Assembly: GCA_944368975.1 (NCBI GenBank)
Contig: CALVXI010000010.1
Span: 1 to 48,441 of the forward strand
DNA: 48,441 bases
Direction: 5' to 3'
From: an uncultured Bacilli bacterium
GTDB taxonomy: Bacteria > Bacillota_I > Bacilli_A > RFN20 > CAG-826
The position numbers were made by a program, and so were the translations under genes. The notes below the pieces were generated by a model. The model saw nothing but the letters and a program-made list of their open reading frames with translations, had not been told where the DNA came from and ran no database searches. This document shows, piece by piece, positions 17,923 to 24,852 of the stretch (within the stretch, counting starts at the first letter, position 1; each line of letters begins with the position of its first letter).

Positions 17923-18288
17923 TTAAATTTGTGAATGCTTCTTATCTTTAAATTCTTTAAGTTTCTTATAAGTTTTAATAGTTAAATAAATTGCTAATAT
18001 AGTTAGACAAATAAATAAAAACATAAAAAGTTTATATATCACAAAAATAGGATCTTCCCAATAATAAATTAAGCTATTGAAAAATGTAGGTAAATGACTA
18101 CTATGAGTCCATACAGGCAAAAATCCTAAACAAATTAAAAATATAAAAGTAATAACTATTAATAATAAATCCAATAAAATTAAAAATTTCAATTTATTGT
18201 TTAATGGAATAATCCTATTTTTATTTAATTCATCACATTCATCATAAATTAAATAATCAGGATCAGTATTATAAATTTCAATAATCAA
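17923..18288 (-). CDS. Unrecognised small membrane protein with two helices
   Basis: A 121-aa protein with two membrane segments (FLILLDLLLIVITFIFLICLGFLP, ~34-57; FVIYKLFMFLFICLTILAIYL, ~81-101), an aromatic loop between them and a basic tail. The frame opens only at a TTG at 18288, since an in-frame TAA lies five codons upstream; no Shine-Dalgarno is visible. The start sits at the edge of a 23-bp tandem repeat array, so the repeats may have displaced an older start and leader. Function unknown. Confidence 0.5.
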   Translation of the reverse strand: MIIEIYNTDPDYLIYDECDELNKNRIIPLNNKLKFLILLDLLLIVITFIFLICLGFLPVWTHSSHLPTFFNSLIYYWEDPIFVIYKLFMFLFICLTILAIYLTIKTYKKLKEFKDKKHSQI

Positions 18289-18402
18289 CTTTTTGGTATT
18301 TTACTGAGCATTTTTTTGGTATTTTATTGAGCATTTTTTTGATATTTCATTGAACATTTTTTTGATACTTTATTGAGCATTTTTTTGATTTTTTCTTTTA
18401 CT
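18288..18402. repeat. 23-bp tandem repeat array, about 4.5 copies
   Basis: Units at 18288-18310, 18311-18333, 18334-18356 and 18357-18379, with a fading fifth to ~18402. The consensus is seven T, then GGTATTTTATTGAGCA; copies differ at one to four positions (GG/GA, GAGCA/GAACA). The array fills the space between an SDR gene and a small membrane gene on the minus strand. The SDR stop codon and its last residues (NQKNAQ) are read from the first units. Confidence 0.9.
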
Positions 18403-19173
18403 TTGAATCTTCGAGATAACGAAAGTTACTAGTTTTCTAGGGGCAAATTTACTTAAAACAATTAATGTTTTATTCAAAGTTCCATGGATAATAACGCTTT
18501 TTCCTCTTTTAATCTTTTTATAAGCATATTTAGCTAAACTCTCTGGAGTTTTAGGTTTTAAAGTCTTAAATAATTTTGAATTATCTAAATTAGCTTTATT
18601 TTCAAAGTTAGTTTTAGTTGTACCTGGACATAAAGTTAAAACTCTAATTCCTTTCTTTTTAACTTCTTTATCTACTCCTTCACTAAAACTTAATACATAG
18701 TTTTTACTTGCATAATATGTTGCTAAATATGGTCCACTAAAAAAAGACGCAATAGATCCAACATTAACTATCTTTCCTTTCTTATTTTTATCTAAAAAAT
18801 AATTTATAAAATAGTAAGTTAAATTAGTTAAAGCAGTTATATTAACTTTAATCATTTCATTAATTTTATTTAAATCACTTTCATTAAATATGTTAAAATC
18901 CCCAAAGCCTGCATTATTTATAACTATCTTTAAGTTAATATTTAATTCTTTAACATATTCATATAAATTTTTATATGAATATTCATCACTTAAATCAGTT
19001 ACATATGAATAAATAACATTACCATAAGTTGATTCAAGTTCTTTACTAAGTTCATTTACTTTATTAGTATTAGTGCTTACTAAAACTAAGTTATATCCAT
19101 TTTTAGAATAAACATGTGCTAAAGCTTTCCCAATTCCACCAGTCGCACCAGTAATTAAAACAAATTTATTCAT
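18370..19173 (-). CDS. Short-chain dehydrogenase/reductase (SDR)
   Basis: A 267-aa NAD(P)-dependent oxidoreductase. Cofactor-binding TGATGGIG (residues 7-14), NNAGFG (~89) and the catalytic YYASK (~157) with Ser upstream (VGSIASFFSGPYLATYYASK region) are all present. It is the 'classical' SDR type similar to YqjQ/DltE-like proteins, with a C-terminal helix and basic tail. The substrate cannot be told. The last residues derive from a 23-bp tandem repeat and may not be native. The only -10 box lies ten bases before the ATG, so the mRNA may be nearly leaderless. It is divergent from methylglyoxal synthase. Confidence 0.92.
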   Translation of the reverse strand: MNKFVLITGATGGIGKALAHVYSKNGYNLVLVSTNTNKVNELSKELESTYGNVIYSYVTDLSDEYSYKNLYEYVKELNINLKIVINNAGFGDFNIFNESDLNKINEMIKVNITALTNLTYYFINYFLDKNKKGKIVNVGSIASFFSGPYLATYYASKNYVLSFSEGVDKEVKKKGIRVLTLCPGTTKTNFENKANLDNSKLFKTLKPKTPESLAKYAYKKIKRGKSVIIHGTLNKTLIVLSKFAPRKLVTFVISKIQSKRKNQKNAQ

Positions 19174-19183
19174 AACTATTTAT

Positions 19184-19189
19184 ATTATA
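19184..19189 (-). promoter_or_regulatory. -10 box very close to the SDR start codon
   Basis: TATAAT on the minus strand, ending ten bases before the ATG at 19173. A start of transcription six to eight bases on would leave only a few bases of leader and no room for a ribosome site, and none is seen. Confidence 0.5.
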
Positions 19190-19232
19190 GCAATAATCTA
19201 AATAATGACTAACTAAATAAGATAAATTAATT

Positions 19233-19238
19233 TATAAT
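19233..19238 (+). promoter_or_regulatory. -10 box of the methylglyoxal synthase operon
   Basis: TATAAT, followed by AGAGG at 19246-19250 and the ATG at 19260. The -35 region is weak. Confidence 0.5.
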
Positions 19239-19259
19239 CTTATATAGAGGTATTTACAT

Positions 19260-19658
19260 ATGGAAATTGCTTTAATTGCTCATGATAAGAAAAAAGTTGA
19301 AATGATTACTCTCACAATGAAATATTATGATTTTCTTAAAAATCATAATCTTATTGCTACAGGAACTACTGGTAAATTAATTAATGAAAATACTGGTTTA
19401 GAAGTTAAAAGAATGAAATCTGGTCCATTAGGGGGTGATCAACAAATTGGTTCATTAATCGCGGAAAATAAATTAGATTTAGTAATTTTCCTTCGTGATC
19501 CACTCACTGCTCAGCCTCATGAACCTGATGTTAATGCTTTACTTAGATTATGTGATGTCACTAAAACAATTGTTGCAACTAATGTTCATACAGCAACATT
19601 TATCTTTGAGCATTTATTAAAAGACTCTAAATTAGAAGAAGAATCTAAAACTAAATAA
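19260..19658 (+). CDS. mgsA: Methylglyoxal synthase
   Basis: Converts dihydroxyacetone phosphate to methylglyoxal and phosphate, a bypass of lower glycolysis used when sugar phosphate builds up. The 132-aa protein has the full set of family motifs: ALIAHDKKK (~4-12), ATGTTGKLI (33-41), [14 protein letters not shown] with the catalytic Asp60, and [22 protein letters not shown] with His87. AGAGG lies ten bases before the ATG with a TATAAT box further upstream. It is followed after two bases by a GNAT acetyltransferase, so the two are likely one transcript. Confidence 0.97.
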   Translation: MEIALIAHDKKKVEMITLTMKYYDFLKNHNLIATGTTGKLINENTGLEVKRMKSGPLGGDQQIGSLIAENKLDLVIFLRDPLTAQPHEPDVNALLRLCDVTKTIVATNVHTATFIFEHLLKDSKLEEESKTK

Positions 19659-19660
19659 CT

Positions 19661-20080
19661 ATGTTAAAACTTTTAAATAATCAAGATTTTACATTTTGTA
19701 AATCTCTTTTGCCTCGCTTAGATAAAGATCACTTTTCAATATACTTAAATAGTTCTTTAGGCTATCTACTTTATGATGAATCTAATAATAAAATAGGCTT
19801 ATTATTTTATACAGTTTTATGGGAGAAATTTCCTTTTATTGAACATATTATTATTAAAGATAATTATCAACATAAAGGTTATGGAACAAAGGCTATTTTA
19901 GAATTTGAAAATTTAATGAAAGATAAAAATTATAAAGTCGTCTTATTAAGTACACAAGTTGATGAGAAAGCTCAATTTTTATATCGTAAATTAGGTTATA
20001 TTGATTGTGGTGGATTGTTTCTTGAAAATACTCCTTATGACCAACCTTTAGAACTTTTTATGAAGAAAAATTTAGCTTAA
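19661..20080 (+). CDS. GNAT-family N-acetyltransferase
   Basis: A 139-aa acetyl-CoA-dependent acetyltransferase. The acetyl-CoA-binding motif A reads IIIKDNYQHKGYGTKAILEFE (~65-85), with the Q-x-x-G-x-G core, and the C-terminal AQFLYRKLGYIDCG (~110) is the typical strand-helix ending. Substrate unknown. It starts two bases after the mgsA stop without its own ribosome site, so translation is probably coupled. A ~108-bp remnant of a related gene's 3' end lies at 22537-22644. Confidence 0.9.
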   Translation: MLKLLNNQDFTFCKSLLPRLDKDHFSIYLNSSLGYLLYDESNNKIGLLFYTVLWEKFPFIEHIIIKDNYQHKGYGTKAILEFENLMKDKNYKVVLLSTQVDEKAQFLYRKLGYIDCGGLFLENTPYDQPLELFMKKNLA

Positions 20081-20326
20081 AGTCTTTAAAAAACCTTTAA
20101 AACCTGAATTAAATTTTAATTTTCTATTATTTTTTTAAAGAATACAAAATTTAAAACCCTTACCTTTTTAATTAAGATAGTTCAAATTTAATCATAAAGT
20201 TTTATTCTTTTAAATCTAAAGAATTTTTTATAATTTATATGTAAATGTTAAAAGATAAAACATTATTTTAAATAATTTGGAACTTTTTCGGCCGAAAAAA
20301 TTCCACAATATGGAAAAAATGCAACT
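20081..20326 (+). other. A+T-rich spacer with a 26-bp palindrome at its end
   Basis: No gene. The dyad at 20279-20304 has a perfect core TTTTTCGGCCGAAAAA (20284-20299), flanked by GGAA and TTCC with one mismatch between. A smaller dyad TTCCA-caata-TGGAA follows at 20301-20315, and GAAAAAATTCCA then occurs again at 20327. The dyads stand just where recognisable DUF4143 ATPase sequence begins. A weak A/T hairpin at ~20108 followed by T-runs may end the mgsA transcript. Confidence 0.6.
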
Positions 20327-20890
20327 GAAAAAATTCCATTTTTATTTTTGAATAATATTTTTTTATTTATAATCAAAATAATAAAAGGTAAAAGAGATTA
20401 TCAATTAGCAATTGAATGTTAATTAATAGTGGAATTATATATAAAGTTAATTCGGTTATTAAGCCAAATATACCATTAATTGCATACGATGAAACTATAT
20501 TTATTTGATATAGGTTTACTTTCAGCTTTATCAAATTTAAGTGCTTCTTGCTTATTAGAAAAAAATACATTATTTACTGAATTTAATGGAGCATTAACTG
20601 AAAATTATGTTCTTAACGAATTAATTAAATTAGATAAATTTAATGTTACTACTTACATGCCATCAAGTAGTAAAATGGAAATCGACTTCTTAATAGATAA
20701 TGGTGAAAATGTTATTCCTATTAAAGTTAAAGATAATATAAATCTTAAAGCAAAAAGTTTAATTACATTTAAAGAAATATATAAACCTTCTGTTTTAATA
20801 AGAACGTCTCTTTCTAAATTTATGGATAAAAGTGATTTAAAAGATATACCTTTATATTTAATAGATGATATTGAAAAATTTTTTGATTAA
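20327..20890 (+). pseudogene. Frameshifted remnant of a AAA+/DUF4143 ATPase (C-terminal half)
   Basis: The 5' ATPase part is missing. From about 20327 one frame gives IIKGKRDYQLAIE; one base is lost in the next Trp codon (TG then TTA at 20418/20419); the second frame continues LINSGIIYKVNSVIKPNIPL and IAYDE to ~20493; a second shift leads into KLYLFDIGLLSALSNL and on to the TAA at 20890. Joined, this is the usual 'ALEWL-AGLIYKV-P-PL-AY-KLYLLDVGLL' region of DUF4143 proteins. In the C-terminal nuclease-like domain the residues are EIDFLI ... IPIKVK, so the Glu of the usual I-E-V-K has become Lys. A 136-aa ORF from 20480 is only a fragment. The exact left edge is uncertain. Confidence 0.85.
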
Positions 20891-21028
20891 TATGTAATTT
20901 GTCTAAAAACTTTGCAAAACTCAATCTAAATTATAATTTTTAATTAATTTTAATTTAATTTACTTAATACATAATGCAATTTTTCTTCATCTATTAGCAC
21001 GCAAAGCCTAATATTAAACAAAATAAAT

Positions 21029-22375
21029 TTATATATTAATATTTATAAAATAATCATAATCTTCATCATGTTTTATAAACTCAGCCATATAAATAGGTAG
21101 ATAAGTTATATTATCTTTAACTTCTAAATTATTAGTTGATAAAACATAAGGTGTATTAAGATATTTTTTATATTCAGAAGCTAATAATTTATTTAATGAA
21201 CTATGTTTTTTATAATCACTTCCACTTTTTACTTCAATAGGAATAATCTTATTATCTTTTTCAACGAGAAAATCTATCTCACCAATATTTTTATTTCGAT
21301 AATAATAAACATCAAAACCATTAGCTTTTAATGTTGAAGCAACAAAAGATTCAAATAATCCACCTAAATTTAATAAATGATCTGCATTTTTTTCAAATAA
21401 AGCTTGTTTAATCATTATTGAATAATAACTATTAAGTAATCCGACATCATTCATAAAAAATTTAAAACTATTTCTTTCTTTAGATATTAACAATGGAGGT
21501 CTAACTTCGGTTACATTAAATATAAGATAGGCAACACCTGCATCTTTTAACCATAAGAAAGAATTTTCATAACGATCAAACTTTAGTTCTTTATTTAAAT
21601 ATTTAAAAACAAATTTAAGATTTTGTTTATTTAATTGTGCAGGAATATTATCGAATATCTCAATAATTCTTAATTTTCTATCTTCATTTTCATATTTAGA
21701 AAAATCGCTTTTATATAGATTTACAATATTCTTTTGAGTTTCATGTATTGCGGTTAAATTACTAGAATTAAAAAATGTATTAATAACATCAGGTAATCCA
21801 CCAGTAACTAAATATGTATAAAATAAATCTATCATCTTATTATGAGTTAGTTCATCGACTTTTGTTTTATTATTAAAACATTCTCTTAAATAATTTTTAG
21901 TTTCATCATTAACTCCACATGCTTTAATAAATTCAAATAGACTCATTGGATACATTTTTAATTCTTTTAAATATCCAACAGGCATTGATCTAATATTTTT
22001 AATTTCAACTCCAAGCAATGAACCACTTAAGATATATTTAAAGCTTCCTTCATCCACTAAAAATTTAATCTTAGTGATAATATCTAGATATTCTTGAACT
22101 TCATCTAAGAAAATTACACTTTCTTTTTCTTTTAAAATTTCTTTTGAATTTCTTTTAAATATACCAATTATTTCTTTAACAGTATCTGCTTTATTTAATG
22201 CTTCTTTGATGTTTTGATTAAGAATAAAATTTACTTCAAAAAAAGGAACACCAAGATTTTTTAAACTTTCTCTTATAACGTAAGTTTTTCCAACTTGTCT
22301 AGCACCACTTATTAATAGAGCCTTATTATCATTTTTAAACCACTTTATAATTTTACTTTCAATTTCTCTTTTCAT
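21029..22375 (-). CDS. AAA+ ATPase with DUF4143 domain (AAA_14 family), intact
   Basis: A 448-aa protein of the family found in many copies in bacteria and archaea. N-terminal ATPase: Walker A SGARQVGKT (~23-31), Walker B VIFLDEVQEY (D91, E92), sensor region YILSGSLLGVEIKNI (~134). DUF4143 follows, with AYLIFNV (~280) and SFKFFMNDVGLLNSYYS. The end is a PD-(D/E)XK nuclease-like core: GEIDFLV (D368) and IIPIEVKSG (E381, K383), complete. The biological role of the family is not settled; proposals include toxin-antitoxin-like and defence functions. Members often show presence/absence variation, as the neighbouring remnants suggest. No clear Shine-Dalgarno before the ATG. Cytoplasmic. Confidence 0.93.
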   Translation of the reverse strand: MKREIESKIIKWFKNDNKALLISGARQVGKTYVIRESLKNLGVPFFEVNFILNQNIKEALNKADTVKEIIGIFKRNSKEILKEKESVIFLDEVQEYLDIITKIKFLVDEGSFKYILSGSLLGVEIKNIRSMPVGYLKELKMYPMSLFEFIKACGVNDETKNYLRECFNNKTKVDELTHNKMIDLFYTYLVTGGLPDVINTFFNSSNLTAIHETQKNIVNLYKSDFSKYENEDRKLRIIEIFDNIPAQLNKQNLKFVFKYLNKELKFDRYENSFLWLKDAGVAYLIFNVTEVRPPLLISKERNSFKFFMNDVGLLNSYYSIMIKQALFEKNADHLLNLGGLFESFVASTLKANGFDVYYYRNKNIGEIDFLVEKDNKIIPIEVKSGSDYKKHSSLNKLLASEYKKYLNTPYVLSTNNLEVKDNITYLPIYMAEFIKHDEDYDYFININI

Positions 22376-22438
22376 ATTAAGATTATAATAAATAGGAAAC
22401 TATAATTCAATACTTTGCCCCGTTATTTTAAGAAAAAG

Positions 22439-22453
22439 GGGGCAAAATGCCCC
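22439..22453. terminator. Bidirectional intrinsic terminator with an alternative upstream pairing
   Basis: GGGGCA-aaa-TGCCCC is followed on the plus strand by ACTTTTTT and on the minus strand by CTTTTTCTT. On the minus strand it stands 25 bases after the stop of a CAT-gene remnant, whose terminator it probably was, and it may now end transcription of the ATPase gene at 22688-23965. TTTGCCCC at 22414-22421 can pair with GGGGCAAA at 22439-22446 instead, excluding the terminator stem. Confidence 0.75.
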
Positions 22454-22477
22454 ACTTTTTTAATAAAAAGTATTAAA

Positions 22478-22536
22478 TCACTTTAAATAATTTTCAATAT
22501 CATTTAGTATTTCAATAATTTTATTAAATCCATCAG
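22478..22536 (-). pseudogene. 3'-end remnant of a CAT-family acetyltransferase gene
   Basis: On the minus strand this reads ADGFNKIIEILNDIENYLK and a TGA (22480-22478). The intact CAT-like protein at 24158-24829 ends AEGFNKVIDKLANINDYLIKFI, so about 19 codons are clearly homologous. Nothing of the rest of the gene is present; the similarity stops where a GNAT remnant on the other strand begins. A hairpin terminator follows the stop. Confidence 0.75.
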
Positions 22537-22644
22537 CAATTTCTATATCGAAAATTAGGATATATAGATTGTGGCAGATTAAGTTTAGAAAATACTCCTT
22601 ATTAACAACCTTTAGAACTTTTTATGAAGAAAAAAATCGATTAA
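22537..22644 (+). pseudogene. 3'-end remnant of a GNAT acetyltransferase gene
   Basis: The frame reads QFLYRKLGYIDCGRLSLENT then PY-stop-QPLELFMKKKID and TAA. The intact gene at 19661-20080 has QFLYRKLGYIDCGGLFLENT then PYDQPLELFMKKNLA, so ~35 codons align. An internal TAA (22603-22605) replaces a GAC. The copy is cut at its 5' side exactly beside the CAT remnant. It differs at many third positions, so it is an old paralogue, not a recent duplication. Confidence 0.85.
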
Positions 22645-22687
22645 ATAATTAAAAACATGCAAAACTTCACTTGATTTTGAGAGTTAT

Positions 22688-23965
22688 TTAAGCTCTTAAC
22701 ATTGTGATTGGAATAACATAAGTATTTCCATCCGCTGTATAAGCATCACCAGTTGCTGTTAATATCATTTTAAATTTAGGTGCTTTTAAACCAGCTTTTA
22801 AAATTTTACTTTCAAGTGAAATTAAAGATCTAATTCCTTCGTTAATTAATTCAGCGCCACCCAATTTAATTTCAATCAAAGCATATTCTCCATTTCTTAA
22901 ATGTAAAACAGCGTCACATTCTAAGCCATTGGAATCTCTATAATGTCTTAAATAACCACCTAAAGTTTCAGCATATATTCTTAAGTCTCTGATTACTAGA
23001 TCTTCGAAAAATAAACCAAAAGTTTTTAAATCATAAAGTAAGTCATTAGGACTTATTTGAAGAGCATAACAAGCAATGGAAGTATCGACAAAATGTCTAG
23101 TAGGTGTAGAAATAATACTTGTTTTACTCCTTAGATTTACATTCCAAGCATCAAGATCTTCTACAATAAATAAATCTTTTAAAGCTTGATGATATGAATC
23201 AAAAGTCACTTCATTAAGGGTTCTTTCACAGTTTTCTGTTATATCTCGTATTATTGTTGATTTTCTAGCCTCAGTAGAAATATTTCTAGCATAACTTTTA
23301 AGTATTATTTCAAACAATTCCTTTTTCTTATTTCTAAACTTCTCATTCTTGTTATTTTCGAATTCAAATAAAGTAGAACAATAATGAGATGTAATATCTA
23401 AAGAATCCTCTTTACTTTGTTGAATCGATAAAGGCCAACCTCCTCGACAAATTAAAAAAGCAATATCTTTAAGAGTTACTAATTTTTCATTTAAAATTTG
23501 GAAGCTTGATGTATCTTTAAATAACTCAGAAATGGAAATTTGACCTGTTGAATCTTTTGATTCATATAAAGACATTGGATACATTTTAATTTTTAATATT
23601 CTACCTGCGCCACTATGGTAAATGTCGTTTAAATCAATAGGTGTTGTACTTCCAGTAAATATAAATTGTCCAAATTTGTTATCACTATTATCTATTTCAG
23701 AACGTGCAATATTCCATAAGTCTGGAATTTGCTGCCACTCATCAATTAATCGTGGTCTCTCACCATTTATAAGTAGTGTTCTTGGATCGGCCATAGCATA
23801 TTTAATTTTCGTTTTACTATCTAGTGAATAAATACTTTTGGCAAATTGCTTACAGGTTGTTGTTTTTCCACAAAATTTTGGTCCTTCAACAACAATGACT
23901 CCAATAGTCCTAAGGCTTTTATCAATAGTTTTTTCGATATATCTATTCAAATATTTATTTTCCAT
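22688..23965 (-). CDS. AAA+ ATPase with DUF4143 domain, second intact copy of a different subtype
   Basis: A 425-aa protein. Walker A is EGPKFCGKTTT (28-37, GPKxCGKT rather than the GARQVGKT of its neighbour) and Walker B RLIDEWQQIPDLW (D75, E76), with FIFTGSTTPIDLNDIYHSGAGR (~105). The DUF4143 part has DLFIVEDLDAWN and RHFVDTSIACYALQ. The C terminus keeps a nuclease-like core (GLECDAVLHLRNGEYALIEIKLGG). It is not a recent duplicate of the ATPase at 21029-22375; the two are distant relatives placed side by side, both on the minus strand. The start ATG is followed by a normal family N terminus (YLNRYIEKTIDKSLRTIGVI). No Shine-Dalgarno. Upstream lies a 24-bp degenerate repeat array. Confidence 0.93.
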   Translation of the reverse strand: MENKYLNRYIEKTIDKSLRTIGVIVVEGPKFCGKTTTCKQFAKSIYSLDSKTKIKYAMADPRTLLINGERPRLIDEWQQIPDLWNIARSEIDNSDNKFGQFIFTGSTTPIDLNDIYHSGAGRILKIKMYPMSLYESKDSTGQISISELFKDTSSFQILNEKLVTLKDIAFLICRGGWPLSIQQSKEDSLDITSHYCSTLFEFENNKNEKFRNKKKELFEIILKSYARNISTEARKSTIIRDITENCERTLNEVTFDSYHQALKDLFIVEDLDAWNVNLRSKTSIISTPTRHFVDTSIACYALQISPNDLLYDLKTFGLFFEDLVIRDLRIYAETLGGYLRHYRDSNGLECDAVLHLRNGEYALIEIKLGGAELINEGIRSLISLESKILKAGLKAPKFKMILTATGDAYTADGNTYVIPITMLRA

Positions 23966-24010
23966 AAGTTAATTTTAAATGCAAAATAGAAATTTATCAA
24001 GAAAAATAGT

Positions 24011-24177
24011 GTTTTACAATAAACATTTTTAGCCACTTTCAAATATATAAAAATATATACTTTGCAATAAATATTAATATAGATTTTAAATATAAAAAAA
24101 TATATAGCTTTAAATACAAATTTTTATATACTTTCAAATAAATATTTTTACCTATTTTCAAATAAATTTTATTAAAT
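24011..24177. repeat. Degenerate ~24-bp tandem repeat array, about seven units
   Basis: Units begin near 24011, 24035, 24059, 24083, 24108, 24130 and 24154, with a loose consensus ACTTTCAAATAAATATTTTT plus a 4-base tail such as ACCT. Most are 24 bases, one about 22 and one 25. The last unit enters the 3' end of the CAT-like gene and supplies its last codons and TGA (24158-24160). The units are diverged, so the array is old. Confidence 0.75.
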
Positions 24178-24829
24178 AATCATTTATATTAGCTAGTTTA
24201 TCAATAACTTTATTAAATCCTTCAGCAAGAGGGAATCCGTCCATTAAAGCATGACTTACTGTTAAGTTAAGTGTCATATAATAATGATCATTTTCTAAAT
24301 AATATTTACCCCACAAGGCTCTAGGAACACTCATTGAACTTTTATCATTAATTGGAATAGGATGAGTCATTGAAATAAAATTTAAAGTTGGTAAACAACT
24401 AAAATAAAATTCATCATATAAATTTGAATCATTATAATTTTCTTTATGATTCAAATTTGTTTTTTGAAATTCAATTTCTTCATGAGCTCTTTTATAAAAT
24501 TCTTTATAGTCACTTGTATATAAATGCATTCCATTATTAAATGTTCCATCTATACATTTAATTGTATATGTTGGATTTATATATTCGTATAGTCTAACTT
24601 CATCGTTAACAATACGAAGTCTAAACTCTTTAACTTCGTTTAAACTAACAGTAAGTATATATAAGAAATTTATAAAGAAACTAGTATGAGTTTCTTTAGT
24701 AAATTTCACTAAATTAGTAACATCAAGTTTAACATCTAATCCATAAGTTGGATTACTAAAAGAATTAAACCACTCAAATTGAGATTTACGATTAGTTTTT
24801 GAAAAATCTATAACTTCATACTTATTCAT
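24158..24829 (-). CDS. CAT-family (type A chloramphenicol acetyltransferase-like) acetyltransferase
   Basis: A 223-aa protein of the trimeric chloramphenicol acetyltransferase family, which moves acetyl from acetyl-CoA to a hydroxyl. The catalytic motif reads SHALMDGF (His193, Asp197), equivalent to HHAVCDG, and the segment CLPTLNFISMTHPI (~145) matches the conserved S-x-P-W-x-x-F region. N-terminal EVIDFSKTNRKSQFEWF also fits. It may or may not act on chloramphenicol: many relatives of this kind do not. The final residues LIKFI come from a tandem repeat unit, whereas the related remnant at 22478 stops earlier. It is 23 bases beyond the last gene of the polysaccharide cluster but may belong to the accessory patch. 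Confidence 0.88.
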   Translation of the reverse strand: MNKYEVIDFSKTNRKSQFEWFNSFSNPTYGLDVKLDVTNLVKFTKETHTSFFINFLYILTVSLNEVKEFRLRIVNDEVRLYEYINPTYTIKCIDGTFNNGMHLYTSDYKEFYKRAHEEIEFQKTNLNHKENYNDSNLYDEFYFSCLPTLNFISMTHPIPINDKSSMSVPRALWGKYYLENDHYYMTLNLTVSHALMDGFPLAEGFNKVIDKLANINDYLIKFI

Positions 24830-24852
24830 ACCTTCAAAAGTATAACATAAGA

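Noticed and set aside
18288-18402. CRISPR array
   Set aside because: The repeats are adjoining 23-mers without spacers, and no cas gene is present. The same holds for the 24- and 34-bp arrays.
20081-20270. Long-range hairpin AAAGAATA ... TATTCTTT as a terminator of the mgsA transcript
   Set aside because: Arms are imperfect and far apart, with no T-run placed to follow the stem.
20373-20570. Minus-strand 65-aa ORF over the ATPase remnant
   Set aside because: Opposite strand to clear DUF4143 homology; hydrophobic by chance in A+T-rich DNA.
24158-24829. Calling this a chloramphenicol resistance gene
   Set aside because: The catalytic His is present, but many CAT-like relatives in this fold do not use chloramphenicol; sequence alone cannot decide.
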